DNA from: Prorocentrum cordatum | Taxonomy: Eukaryota > Sar > Dinophyceae > Prorocentrales > Prorocentraceae | Assembly: GCA_963575745.1 (NCBI GenBank) | Contig: CAUYUJ010019284.1 | Location: 1 to 35,000, forward strand | Length of the DNA stretch: 35,000 nucleotides | Direction: 5' to 3' | Shown: piece after piece, positions 1 to 10,151 of the stretch | Numbering within the stretch: position 1 is the stretch's first letter | Layout: every line of letters starts with the position of its first letter | Notes under the pieces: generated by a model | The model's database searches: none | What the model saw: only the letters and a program-made list of their open reading frames with translations | Told to the model about the DNA's origin: nothing | Translations under genes and position numbers: made by a program

Positions 1-456
1 TTCCAATCGATTTGGTGTGACCAAGTTTCGCATATACTTCATGCCAGGGACTTCGAAAGAGACGGTCTGGGAAGTACGCAACGAGTGGGCCTCAGCCTGG
101 TCCAATCGTGCCCTGATCTGGTCGGTTGTCAGAATAGTTTTGGACCATGCAAAGATCGACACCTCGGTTGGTTTGTCCAACCGGCACCGCAGGACCGACG
201 TAGAGTGGGGGAGACTCGCAAGGCGACTGCGATCTTTCATAAGCTCAAGACTGTTGCCACTGCTCTCATCACTTTTGAGCCTGAAGGGCCTGCAAAGGCT
301 TGGGCATACCTGCAGAAGGATAGTCAGAGTGATAAAGTGTGTGTAGGTACGTGGACGGATACCGTGGGATGGAAGTTCGTTTCCGAGCGGGTCCAGCACA
401 TCGATCCAGATCTGGACTGCAAGACTTGGGAGAGGCAGGTGAATAGCAGCTCGTGA
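1..456 (+). pseudogene. LINE-A ORF1 (gag-like) C-terminal part, frameshifted
   Basis: Frame 2 from position 17 reads FRIYFMPGTSKETVWEVR, which aligns with FIVGTDSSTLYNVKRAF of the LINE-B ORF1 protein. That segment sits in the putative RNA-binding region. Further on, the similarity moves to frame 1 (the segment around RKATAIFHKL at roughly 220-245 aligns with HIGAVGRFYGTY of LINE-B), so a frameshift lies near 130-200. Frame 1 then stays open to the TGA at 454-456. The protein would be the nucleic-acid-binding partner of ORF2 in the retrotransposition particle. That role is inferred from its position and from L1-type ORF1 proteins; no zinc knuckle is visible. The similarity is modest but is supported by the conserved downstream stop context. 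Confidence 0.65.
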
Positions 457-515
457 CGGTGCCCAGCTTCTGTTGGAGGTTGGAACGTTCGGAGGTTGGG
501 AAGATACACCTCCGA
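454..515 (+). promoter_or_regulatory. Putative UGA-CGG stop readthrough site with downstream hairpins (LINE-A)
   Basis: The ORF1 stop TGA (454-456) is followed by CGG TGC. The downstream frame, which is the ORF2 frame, stays open. There is no ATG in that frame before 520, yet the first endonuclease strand (GGWNVRRL, 475-498) lies upstream of it. Two hairpins follow: CCAGC/GTTGG (463-467/472-476, one G-U pair) and a perfect 8-bp one, TCGGAGGT/ACCTCCGA (489-496/508-515). UGA-CGG is a known leaky-stop context in several plant RNA viruses. LINE-B carries the same GTGACGGTGC at the same place. Readthrough producing an ORF1-ORF2 fusion is inferred. Confidence 0.6.
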
Positions 516-3500
516 GTGCATGAATCATATTGCCGAATTAAAGATTTCCATCGTCGGGGTCCAAGAGAGCCAGTTCTTACACGACTTGGATCTTGCAGAT
601 GCGGGTTGGGATATACATCGCTCGGCAGATGAAGGGGAGAACGTGGGGAGACGGGCTGCCATCCTGTGCCGAGGTGTATGGAGACATCTGCTTATCGATG
701 TTGTGTGTGGTCGCCGCTGGGTCATTGCAATCTTTCGCAAGCTCATCTTCGTTTCTGTCTATCTCCCTCATAAGGAGTCTGAGCGGGGTGCACAGGGTGA
801 AGCACGCCGTTCTCCTGAAGGGTTTCTTGCTAGTTTCAAGCTCTATACGGACGTGTTATCGGATCTTGTTGCACATGTCTCTGCGGCCAAAAAGCGATTT
901 CACATTGAGGAGGTTGTTATCTCGGCTGACGCAAACGTGGAGGTTTTCCCGCACCACAGGATCAATGGGGTGGAGGTTACGGGGGAGGCGGTGAATGGGC
1001 CTATACGTAAGAGGGGGAGGTCTAGTGGAGGTGACGAAAGTAGAGCCAACAGGATGCGGGAGATGTACTCTGGGGCCTTTCTGAAGACCATGGGGGCCCT
1101 CAAGTTGCAGCTAGCCAACACTTTTGGGAATCGTCAGCCTACTTGGAGACACAATTCAAGCACATACGAGCACGTCTATGATTATCTTGCGGTCCCAGCT
1201 TCTTGGATGACTCCAGAGGTGACTTGTTCTTGGGTTGTGCCGTCCCAGGTCCCACGGTCGGAGGCGACGGAAAGGACGTTTAGCGATCACAAGCTCTTGT
1301 GTGCAGAGATGCCCGCCCAGCATGCTCAGTTGAGGTATCGACGTCGGCCTCAGCTCAAGACCTGGAAGCTTCAGCCAGGGTTCGAGCTCCAGCAGACAGC
1401 CGGCTTGGAGAGAGCGATCTGCCAGCCCGAGCTCGTGAATCAGATCCACACGGACGTAGGTTTTGAGGTCATGACACAGAGTATACTTGAGGGTGCCAGT
1501 GAGACTTTGGATATCTCCCGTTCCCGTGGTCAGCCTGTTTCAGACTATCCCAGATATTCGGAGGAGGATTTACTGATAAAGGAGGAGTTCTTGAAGGTCA
1601 GGAAGAGGTGGAGGGTGGCACGATATGGCGGGGCTAACGTGGGACAGGAGGAGTACGAGAGAGTCCAGGAGGAGTACAAGGGGACAGCCAGGAGGTGGCG
1701 TCGAGTACGTAAGCGTCATGGTCGTGCATGTGAGCTTTACCGTATTCGTGATGGTGTCCGTCGTAGGCCTGTTATTACGCACATGTATGTTGACGGGGTC
1801 CTCACGCGTGACCAGGAGAAGTGGATTGAGGGCCTTCGGCGTCATGGGCTCCTGAGGTACTCTAGCGATCCCCACCGACAGGACACCAACGCGTGCTTGG
1901 ATGAGCTTAAGAACCAGTGTAAGGCCCTGCGAGACTGGAGAGCCCCACCGCAACCCGATCAACATGGGTCTCTTGCTGGAGGCACGGTCTAGACTCAGGG
2001 AAGGACGGGCAACAGGTGCAGACGGGGTGACGTCATCGGTGCTCAAAGCATTGCCATGGGAAGCCCTCCGACACATACTTACCTTATTCCGTCTGCTGTA
2101 TGATCAGAAACATGTTTCACCGAAGTCCTGGAGAGAGATCTTGGTATGCTTGATGCCTAAGAATCCCAAGGCTCGTGATTTTGAAGAAACGCGGGCCCTC
2201 TCACTTCTATCTCATTTTGGTAAGTGGTATAGCAGTTGTCTATGTGTACTTCTAGAGCACCGCGTTCGGCAGGCTGCACCGCCAGGTTGCAACTTATATG
2301 GCTTTATTGCGGGGCACAAATGTTATGAGGTCACGGCCCCCCTCAAACGTCTTGCTCAACACGGCGTTGTGTGGGGGAAGGAGGGGGGTCTTTATCTTGC
2401 AAGTGCTGATATTGAAAAGGCGTTTGATAATTTCACGGTGAGATGTGCAGCAGAGGCGCTTTTATTCCATCATGTCCATCCTGCCCTTGTGTATGCTGTC
2501 TTTGAGAGTTATGCTTGTAATACGGCAGAGATCAGCTTCCAACAGTGTTCTACGACCATCTCGTGGGATACTTGCATACGTACAGGTTCCTTGGAGGCGC
2601 CTTTGCTATTTGTTGCCCAGACACTTCGTATGCTTGCACAGTGACGGCAGGTTGGAGGCAGTCTGGATACGGCGTCAGGCTCACTGATGAGGCATCCAAT
2701 CTCTTGGTCAACCACTGGCTGAGGGCAGACAATATTTTGCTGGCAGCAGCTTCCAGGCGAGAACTGACTCATATGCTCGAGGACTTGACTGGGGTCCTCC
2801 ACCGCTTCGGTTTCAACTGGAAAGCATCTTCGATGGAGTTCTTGGCTTGTGGCGTCCAAGGTCCATTGCAGGATATCCGCCTGCCTGTACCGGGGCTCCT
2901 GCCTGCTGAGATGGGTAGGATGCGTTCTCGTGGGGCTTCCCAGAGCGCCGCAGGCCCTTCGGAGGAGATGATAGTGAGGCAGGTGGAGAGGATGGAGGTT
3001 CTTGGCACGCTATTGGACGTGCGATTTCAGGATCATGACGACATTAAGCACCGACTGGAGAAGGCACGGCGGGTCTTCATGAGTGAGATTTCTTTTTATT
3101 CGTCGCCCGTGGGTCCGCTTCGTTGTAAGTTTCAGCGTTATGATAGCAGGGTCAGAAGTTGCTTCCTGTACGGCTTGGAGGGCACGACTCTGGATTCGAG
3201 TAGTCTCCAACAGATACATGCAGCTGAAGGCAACTTCTTGTCCACCATGAGACGTCTCAAAAAGAAGATCACGGAGTCCTGGGGAGAGTACTGGGGCAGG
3301 AGGATTAAGGGTGGCCGTCGCTTATTGAAGTGGGCCCGTAAGCTTTCGATGGTCCAGCTCGCCCTTCATCGCCAGTGGCTCTTCGCCAAACATGTTGTGA
3401 GCACAATCCATGAGGAACATAGTCGGGTGGATGAGGACGCACTCAGTCAGGGCATTCTTTATCATGAGCCACGAGATCCTGATATTTTTGGTGGTTCGCA

Positions 3501-4721
3501 GCGTTTCTTGGAGTTATCGGTTTCCTCGCCTACCCCGAATGCCAGACAGCTCAACAGTTCGTGTAGGAGAAAGGCACAGAGTGCATCTTCCTTGGAAAGT
3601 AGGTCAGTTCGCAGACGTATATCGGAGAATACGGCATATGAGCATCATGATTCACAACATGTACATGAGCCTGTTCGTAAGCGGGTACGCCATACCTATG
3701 CACGGGAGGAGGAAGGAGGATTGCCCACTGCCAGTATGCAGAGTGCCTTGACGATGATGCACGCGTCGGGGGAGTGGACTGAGCAGCGTGACGTGCATGT
3801 TAGAGCTCTCCCTGGGGGCCGAAGGTTTACTAGAGCCTGTCGTCATCGATTCTTGACGGGTCTCAGGCCCTGGTTCGAGGTCTTCGAGCACACGCACGGG
3901 GTTCATTGGGATCGCACGATGGTCTGGAATGAAACTGGCTGGCGCTCTTTCCTGGTGGGTACCCTGGCCGCCCTGGACTTGGATGATCTTCTCGAGTTCT
4001 GCCTTCTTCGGGATCCCTTCACGGGTGAGTTCAAGCAGGAGGAGGAGGGGGAGGAGAAGTCTGAGGAGCAGCAACGACGGGAAAATGAACGGGTGGCGAA
4101 ACGACTGGCCGCGATAAATGATGATGAAACCACTTGGCGTGGGGAAGGGGGTGGATATGGCTTGGAGCTCCGTGGTGATAGCCAGTGTGTTGTGCGCTGG
4201 CTTAATGGAAGACATCGCTGTCATAATGAAGTATACCGCCGCACGATCAAGGGTATGCAGAACCGCCTTCACAGAATGAGTGAGGACAATCATCTTGTCA
4301 CGGCTGAAGTGGGAAGGGATATGTGGAAATGGGTGTATAGGGAGGGCAACGATGAGGCGGACTATGAGACACATCTTGCACGTGAGGGTAAAGTAACTTC
4401 TGATGTTCGTTGGAATCATAACACTCTTTATCATATTAGATCGGGTCATTATATTGTTCGTGCACTTAGAGGAGCTTTTGACGGTGGGCGGTGTGAACGT
4501 GGCACTTCGTGTGGCTGGGTTATGGATGCTTATCTTGTTCCCTCTCTTCCTCCTCACAGCTTCCCCCTGGACTTGTGCAGGGCGGATGGCACCCTGGAGT
4601 TGGCCGCAGAGGTTTCATGATCCCTAGCCACTGCACGATCACACAGGCTGAGTTGGCAGCTGCACATTCGCTTCTCAATGGCATTGCCGAGATGTGTATA
4701 CACGTACAGCTTGGCCGGTGA
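457..4721 (+). pseudogene. LINE-A ORF2 polyprotein (endonuclease, reverse transcriptase, permuted RNase H), three frameshifts
   Basis: Frame 1, 457-1992: APE-type endonuclease with WNV, GVQES (catalytic Glu), FVSVYLPH, ISADANVE (the GDFN equivalent), VYDYLAVP and FSDH. Frame 2, about 1960-2644: reverse transcriptase with GADGV, LMPKNPKARDFEETR, GFIAGH, motif A ADIEKAFDN (Asp codons 2408 and 2426) and motif B RTGSLEAP. Frame 1 again, about 2645-4620: motif C RADNILL (Asp 2728-2730, then Asn), thumb, a charged linker, then RNase H blocks LRGDSQCVVRWLNG (Asp 4177), REGNDEADYE (Asp 4360) and FDGG...SCGW (Asp 4480). Frame 3, after about 4610: ITQAELAAA (Glu 4650-4652), ending at a TGA (4719-4721). 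The RNase H blocks are in rotated order relative to a normal RNase H. Frame changes occur at 1945-1985, 2635-2650 and 4605-4620. Total length (~1,420 codons) matches LINE-B. It would nick the target, prime and reverse-transcribe LINE RNA; this copy cannot make the whole protein. Confidence 0.9.
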
Positions 4722-4956
4722 TTGTTTGTGTATTATATCTGCACAGCTCCGCTGTTGTAAGATACATGCTTAGCCCCACTGTTTCTTTGATGTGTGTATA
4801 TTCCTGTGCAGCTACGCTGTTGTATCATATCTGCACAGCTACGCTGACTTGTATATCGCACAGCTCCGCTGTTAGTGCTTAGGTTGCCTGTAGGTAATCC
4901 TACCGCTGGCCCTGCCCCCTAAGGGGGCTCGAATCGGGCCCCGCAGACCGCAGACC
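4722..4956 (+). other. LINE-A 3' untranslated region with repeated small stem-loops
   Basis: Four copies of a 13-nt hairpin motif of the type ACAGC-TCC-GCTGT occur, starting near 4744, 4818, 4844 and 4861; loops are TCC or TAC, and two copies have imperfect stems. They are followed by GTAGG-TAAT-CCTAC (4890-4903) and GCCCCC-TAA-GGGGGC (4914-4928). Structured 3' ends are commonly what LINE reverse transcriptases recognise on their own RNA, so these are candidate recognition elements (inference). No poly(A) tail is present. LINE-B ends in a different hairpin and an (AAAC)4 tail. Confidence 0.6.
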
Positions 4957-6027
4957 AGGTTGACGGTTCACCGCCGGTGCCACGGCGCCCAGTTCCGGAA
5001 GCTCCCCCGGTTGGTTTTGTTTTGGAATTTGTTTTTGTAGTGTGGAGTTGTGTTGGAGTTTCTTTTTGGATGAAGAGCTAGTTGGCAAGAAAAAAATCTC
5101 GACGGAACTTTTGGTGACTTTTGCTCGGTTGAAAATTTCGTTCTCGAAATTTGAACATTCGTTAGAGCTCTAGTATTTTTTCCCGTGATATTCGATCTAT
5201 TCCCGCTCGCCCTCTTGATCTCAGCTCGATTCGGGTCAGATCGGGTGAATATTACTGTCAAAAAGCACTGTGGCGGGATCGCCCGTTTGGATTCATCTTG
5301 ATACGCGCTGACGGTTTTCTGAACATAACTCGAGCTTGAGGGCAGCTGCAGAGCTGGTAAGCACACCTATCGCATTCAGAATCATTAGGCGCGTTCGTCT
5401 GTCGAATCCAGAGGTCTGAACTCGGTCTGCTAGCCGAGCTAAGTCTACAAACCTATTCGTATTATTCAAGTCATCTTGACAGGAACTCTCGGTTTTTTGT
5501 ACTTAACTCGAGCTGTGGGACAGCTACAGAGCTGATATCCACAGAAACAGATTCAGAATCATCAGTTGCGTTTGTCTGTCGAATTCAGAGCTCTGAACTC
5601 GGTCTGCTGCCCGATCTAGACTCGCGAAACTATTCGTATTGGTTGAACCATCTTGAGAAGTGCTCTCGGTTTCCTCCATTCAACTCGCGCTGAGGGGAGC
5701 TACAGTGCTGGTGGTCACAGGAATCGATTTGAAGACATCAGACGCGTCTGCCTGTCGAATCCAGAGCTCGGAACTCGATCTGCTGCCCGAATTAGGTCTG
5801 AAAATTTACTGTATTGTTGGAGTCATCCTGAGAGGTGCTGTCAGTTTTCTGCACTCAACTCGGGCTGTAGGGGGGCTGCAGGGCTGGTACTGACAGGAGT
5901 CGACTCGCAGACATCAGACGCGTCCGCCTGTCGCATTGAGAGGTCGGAAAATATTGACTATGAGTCGGAATGTTGGTAGGTGCTCGGCGTTCTCAACTTC
6001 AGTCGAGCTGGAAGCTCTACGAGTCTC

Positions 6028-6061
6028 CCGGCGGTAACCAAGGTTGACGGTTCACCGCCGG
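6028..6061. repeat. Satellite hairpin, unoccupied LINE target (one stem mismatch)
   Basis: Left arm CCGGCGGTAA at 6028-6037, right arm TCACCGCCGG at 6052-6061, separated by a 14-nt loop containing AAGGTTGACGG. The right-arm variant TCACC matches the version flanking both LINE 3' ends. It is one of five empty copies of the site. Confidence 0.8.
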
Positions 6062-7020
6062 CGTCCAGTTTGCTCGGTTGAAATTTATGTTCTCGAAATT
6101 CAACAATTCGTTTGAGCTCTAGTATTTTTTCCCGTGATATTCGATCTTATTCCCGCTCTCCATCTTGATCTCAGCTCGATCGGGTGAATATTACTATCGA
6201 AAAGCACTGTGTCGGGATCGGCCGTTTCGAGTCATCTTGATACGCGTTATCGGTATTTTGTACTAAACTCGAGCTGTAGGGCAGCTACAGAGCTGGTAAG
6301 CACACCTATCGCATTCAGAATCATCAGGCGCGTTCACCAGTTGAATCTAGAGGTCTGAATTCGATCTGCTAGCCGAGCTAGGTCCGCAAACCTATTCGTA
6401 TTATTCGAGTCATCTTGACAGACGCTCTCGGTTTTCTGTACTTAACGCGAGCTGTAGGGCAGCCACAGAGCTCATAAGCACAGAAATCGATCGGGAATCA
6501 TCAGGCGCGTTCGTCTGTTGATTCGAGAGCTCTAAAAACGGCCTGCTGCTCGAGCTAGGTTCGCAAAGCTATTCGTATTGTCCGAATGATCTTGAGAAGT
6601 GCTTTAATCTGCACTCAACTCGTGCTGGGGGAGGGCTACAGTGCTGCGGGGTCACACAAATCGATTTGCACAGATCAGGGGCGTCCGTCAGTCGATTCTA
6701 GATCTCGGAACTCGGTCTGCTGCTCGAGTGAGATCCGCCAAACTATTGTATTATTCGAGTCATCCTGAGAGATGTTGTCAGTTTTCTGCACTTAACTCGG
6801 TCTTGAGCGGGGCTGCAGGGCTGTTAATCACATGGGTCGATTTGCAGACATCAGACGCGTCCGCCTAGTGCATTCAGAGGTCTGAATTCGGTTTGATACT
6901 CGAAACTATTGTTTTTTCTTAGAGTCATCTTGAGAGTTTGAAATCGCTTAGGCTGAAAAACTAATCGTTCTCTGGAGTTTCTTTCCACGCTATATGCTGT
7001 CAGGAAGCTCTACGAGTCCC

Positions 7021-7054
7021 CCGGCGGTAACAAAGGTTGACGGTTTACCGCCGG
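7021..7054. repeat. Satellite hairpin, unoccupied LINE target
   Basis: Perfect 10-bp inverted repeat: CCGGCGGTAA (7021-7030) and TTACCGCCGG (7045-7054) around a 14-nt loop. The loop carries the AAAGGTTGACGG stretch to which LINE 3' ends are joined elsewhere. Confidence 0.85.
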
Positions 7055-8113
7055 CGCCCAGTTGGACCGCCCGGCCATAAAGGACAAATTGGTGACTTTT
7101 GGTCGGTAACTCGTAGAGCTTCCCTTAGCAAGTAAATGCTGGAAGCTAAGAGTAATTCCGGCGCGCCCCGCAGCTAGTTGGCTCGGAAAAAAAAAGAACT
7201 GAACTTTTCACAACTGTTGCTCGGTTGAAAATTTTGTTTTCGAAATTTGACAATTCGTTTGAGCTCTAGTATTTTTTCCCGTGATATACGATCTTATTCC
7301 CGCTCGCCATCTTGATCTCAGCTCGATCGGATGAATATTACTATCGAAAAGCACTGTGGCGGGATCGGCCGTTTTGAGTCATCTTGATATGCGCTGACGG
7401 TTTTCTGAACATAACTCGAGCTCTAGGGCAGCTACAGAGCTGGTAAGCACAGCTAATGCATGCAGAATGATCAGGCGCGTTCGCCTGTTGAACCCAGAGG
7501 TCTGAACTCGGTCTGCTAGCCGAGCTAGGTCCGCAAAGCTGTTCGTATTATTCGAGTCATCTTGACAGAAACTCTCGGTTTTCTGCACTTAACTCGAGCT
7601 GTAGGACAGATACAGAGCTCATATTCACAGGCAGCAATTCAGAATCATCAGTTGCGTTTGTCTGTCGAATCCAGAGCTCTGAACTCGGTCTGCTGCCCGA
7701 TCTAGAATCGCGAAACTATTCGTATCGTTCGAGTCGCTTGCGAGATGCTGTCGGTTATCTGGACTTAACTCGGGCTGTAGGGGGCTGCATGGCTGGTAAT
7801 CACTGGAATCGATTTGAAGACATCAGGCGCGTCCGCCTGTCGAATACAGAGCTCTGAACTCTGTCTGCTGTCCGAACTAGGTCCGCGAAACTATTCCTAT
7901 TGTTCGAGTCATCCTGAGAAGTGCTGTCGGTTTTCTGCACTCTCGGGCTGTAGGGGGGCTTCAGGGATGGTGATGACAGGAGTCGATCCGCAGACATCAG
8001 ACGCGTCCGTCTGTCGCATTGAGAGGTCAAAAACTATTTACTATAAGTCAGATTGTTGGTAAGTGCTGTCTATTTTCTCAACTTAGGTCGAGTTAGGAAG
8101 CTCTACGAGTCTC

Positions 8114-8147
8114 CCGGCGGTAACCAAGGTTGACGGTTTACCGCCGG
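8114..8147. repeat. Satellite hairpin, unoccupied LINE target
   Basis: Perfect 10-bp inverted repeat CCGGCGGTAA/TTACCGCCGG (8114-8123/8138-8147) with a 14-nt loop. It lies about 250 bp upstream of the LINE-B left junction, where a truncated left arm (CCCGG, 8395-8399) runs straight into the element. Confidence 0.85.
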
Positions 8148-8397
8148 CGCCCAGTTTTTCGAAAATTTCAAAGATATTTGACCATTTATTTTGAGAAAGC
8201 AGATTTTTGCGCGTCGCATTGGCAAATAAACTTCTCTCTGACAGCAGCTGAGCTCCCTGAATGCATTTTTGCATGAGTTGACTTCCGGGAACTGAGCAAA
8301 GATGAACATCGATGAAGATTTTCGAAAAATCTATATTTTTTCATTCTGTGTCGATTCTCTGCATTCTTAGCAGTGACAGGAGCTCTACGAGGTTCCC

Positions 8398-8420
8398 GGC
8401 TCAAGACATCTCGGCTCAAG
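8398..8420 (+). other. Possible tandem spliced-leader relics at the 5' end of LINE-B
   Basis: GGCTCAAG occurs at 8398-8405 and 8413-8420, exactly 15 nt apart. The dinoflagellate spliced leader ends in CCATTTTGGCTCAAG (15 nt after its internal AG), and re-trans-splicing of a retroposed leader leaves relics with this 15-nt spacing. The second copy with its upstream bases (ACATCTCGGCTCAAG) matches 12 of 15. The first matches only 9 of 15, and its leading GG may belong to the satellite flank. A chance match is possible. Confidence 0.4.
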
Positions 8421-8834
8421 GGCTCCTGGATCCCACAGGAGCTCAGGGGGTGTCGGCGTCGCGGGGAAGCGGCGCGGCGGCCATCGCTGCCATCGACGAG
8501 TACGGCATCTTCCAGGCAAGCCAGGCCGCCTGCTTTGTGTGCTGTAATTGTTGTTGTTTTGCTTGTCGTGTGTGCAACGACGGACGGGTACGACTTTTCA
8601 ATACTTGCTAGACGTTTCCAGCTGGAGGATATTTCCCCGACTGTACCTTATTTGCAGTACTCACAGGATTTCGGACAGAGACCAGATTCTGCTGTTGAGA
8701 GGGCGTCTCGGAAGAGGCAAATTCAGGATACCGAGCAAATTGTACGTGACCTTCCACTGGACGGGAGATTGAATACTGCCGACTCCACACCAGATAGTGA
8801 TAGTCATTGTGTTGTCCCATCTTCATTTGTGAAT
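8421..8834 (+). other. LINE-B 5' leader before the first in-frame ATG
   Basis: The stretch is open in the ORF1 frame from a GTG at 8373 but contains no in-frame ATG until 8835. It begins with a 7-bp hairpin, GCTCCTG/CAGGAGC (8422-8428/8436-8442). The hypothetical translation is of uneven composition (an Arg/Ser-rich part, then a run of Val and Leu) and shows no recognisable domain. I treat it as an untranslated leader, although an upstream non-ATG start cannot be excluded. Confidence 0.45.
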
Positions 8835-10151
8835 ATGAATGCAGGACTCATGAATATGATGCAGACCCCTTCCAACGCAGCTGTGGCGGGAAATACAATC
8901 AACGGAGGGCGTGTGGGAGGGGCTCCAGCAGGTCAGGTCAGTCCTGGAGGTCAAGGATCTGGAGGCGCTCCTGTTGTTCCTAGAGGCCCAGCTCCACAAG
9001 GTGCTCTAGGGGGACCCCCAGGTATGCCCACGGAGGCACAACAAGCGGCGGCCCAAGCGGCTGTTGTCCCTGAAGGTGCTGGAGAGCGTCAGGGTATGCA
9101 GGGTGTTAGCGACGACGCCCAACGAAATGTCAAACATCGTGTCAACGGTCCTCAGGAGGCACTCTTGGGGGAACTCGAGGAGAAGCGAAAGAAACTCAGT
9201 GTGGTCTCGGACGAGGCCCCATCCTGGTTCAAGGCCTTCGCGGAGCTCAACGTACTCGAGAGCAAAGTTAGGCAACAAGAAAACGTCGAAATTAGGGCCG
9301 ATATTCAGAGCATCTCGAACCGTCAGGAGGCCTCCGACATCAGGATGAACAACTTGGAACGACAAATGCAGGACCTCAAGAAGAACCCCAGTGTGATATC
9401 AGGTGCTGCCTCGACCACGGCACCTTCCTACGGAGGAGGCCCACCAGGACTCTCGGGACCATCCAGCTTCAATCCCAGCTATGTGGAGCTCACAGGCTGG
9501 ACTGACTGGAACGGGACAGCGGTTACACGTTCGGCCAGTATGATGAGAGACACGGACGCTGCACAATTCATCACTAATTTGAAGACGGCCATCGCTGCAG
9601 AGGATGAAGCTAGGATCGATTACGAGGGCACATTACGTATGAATGGAAGTAGAATGATGTTGAGTACGATCAAAATCAAATTCATTGTAGGAACCGACTC
9701 TTCGACACTATACAACGTGAAGCGTGCTTTTCATGATGCTTTAACTCCGAATCCCCAGAGGAATGCGGCTCAGATTTCCAGGTCACCTCCAGACTATGAC
9801 AGCATGTTCCAGGGCATGTTACAACGGCCCAGTCGGGTCCGCGTACGTATAGAAGCTCCACCATTGAAACGTGATCATATCGGAGCTGTGGGACGCTTCT
9901 ACGGGACATACCGCGAGTGTACCAACAGTGAGGCCATGGAGATCAGGGGGGAGACAGGATCGGGACCCAACGGACGGAGCACAATGTGGACCAAGCCGCA
10001 GGATCCTCAGCATCGACCTGTGGAACTGGCATCCTTTCGTATCAATGCGGGGTGGACAGTGGACCGCGAGATCTGGGAGGGTGTACTTATGCGCAGCGGT
10101 GTGACGACTACATACGACACATTTGTTGCGAGTCTTGCCGGCAGGGTGTGA
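8835..10151 (+). CDS. LINE-B ORF1 protein (gag-like, coiled coil plus RNA-binding-like domain)
   Basis: This 438-residue reading starts at the first in-frame ATG (8835); the frame is open further upstream to 8373 without an ATG. Residues ~15-90 are rich in Gly, Pro, Ala and Gln and look disordered. Residues ~107-184 (ELEEKRKKLS through LERQMQDLKKN) look like an amphipathic coiled coil. Residues ~213-310 begin YVELTGWTDW and include IKIKFIVGTDSSTLYNVKRAF, which resembles the second half of an RRM-like fold and is the part shared with LINE-A. A basic C-terminal region follows. The order coiled coil, RRM-like, C-terminal domain is that of L1 ORF1p, an RNA-binding chaperone that trimerises. The equivalence is inferred from layout only, and no zinc knuckle is seen. 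The frame ends at TGA 10149-10151 and continues in the same frame into ORF2. Confidence 0.75.
   Translation: MNAGLMNMMQTPSNAAVAGNTINGGRVGGAPAGQVSPGGQGSGGAPVVPRGPAPQGALGGPPGMPTEAQQAAAQAAVVPEGAGERQGMQGVSDDAQRNVKHRVNGPQEALLGELEEKRKKLSVVSDEAPSWFKAFAELNVLESKVRQQENVEIRADIQSISNRQEASDIRMNNLERQMQDLKKNPSVISGAASTTAPSYGGGPPGLSGPSSFNPSYVELTGWTDWNGTAVTRSASMMRDTDAAQFITNLKTAIAAEDEARIDYEGTLRMNGSRMMLSTIKIKFIVGTDSSTLYNVKRAFHDALTPNPQRNAAQISRSPPDYDSMFQGMLQRPSRVRVRIEAPPLKRDHIGAVGRFYGTYRECTNSEAMEIRGETGSGPNGRSTMWTKPQDPQHRPVELASFRINAGWTVDREIWEGVLMRSGVTTTYDTFVASLAGRV

Larger units (their letters stand above)
1..4956 (+). mobile_element. LINE-A: decayed non-LTR retrotransposon, 5' end outside the window
   Basis: The stretch encodes, in order, the end of an ORF1 protein, an APE-type endonuclease, a reverse transcriptase and an RNase H-like domain, followed by a 3' region of small stem-loops. 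Each domain aligns by eye with LINE-B (8400-14424), so both are members of one family. By comparison with LINE-B about 1.3 kb of the 5' end lies before the window. At least four reading-frame changes (near 130-200, 1945-1985, 2635-2650 and 4605-4620) show that this copy is dead, although catalytic residues remain readable, so decay is not ancient. Its 3' boundary abuts the satellite sequence AGGTTGACGG at 4957, the same junction as LINE-B. The boundary is set by where similarity to LINE-B's right flank begins (ACCAGGTTGACGG) and could move by a few bases. Confidence 0.9.
4957..8399. repeat. Satellite array, three higher-order units of ~177-bp monomers
   Basis: The block CATCTTGA (or CATCCTGA) recurs at 5294, 5472, 5649 and 5824, again from 6233 in the next unit, and again at 7380 and about 7556 in the third. 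Monomer spacings are 174-178 bp. Four monomer types follow one another in the same order in each unit. Each unit closes with a landmark: GGAAGCTCTACGAG, then a CCGGCGGTAA hairpin. Units start about 0.94-1.15 kb apart because the inter-monomer spacer varies. The last ~240 bp (8156-8390) is a different, AT-richer spacer also found at 16400-16620. Short open frames here recur with the satellite (for example around 5653 and 15034) and are not genes. Function is unknown; centromeric or heterochromatic satellite is one possibility. Confidence 0.85.

Noticed and set aside
3652-4557. Minus-strand 301-codon frame within LINE-A
   Set aside because: Antisense to the conserved RT-RNase H region; no recognisable domain.
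5653-5979. Recurring ~100-codon frames in the satellite (also at 15034 and 6586)
   Set aside because: They recur only because the satellite recurs; they are broken differently in each unit and lack any domain.
4957-8399. CRISPR array
   Set aside because: The repeats are ~177-bp monomers in higher-order units without short identical repeats and unique spacers, and the context is eukaryotic.
10149-10151. UGA used as a sense codon (variant genetic code)
   Set aside because: Reading through the TGA at 13737-13739 leads out of the RNase H frame, and no conserved domain in the window is interrupted by an in-frame TGA that would need to be sense. A context-dependent readthrough fits better.
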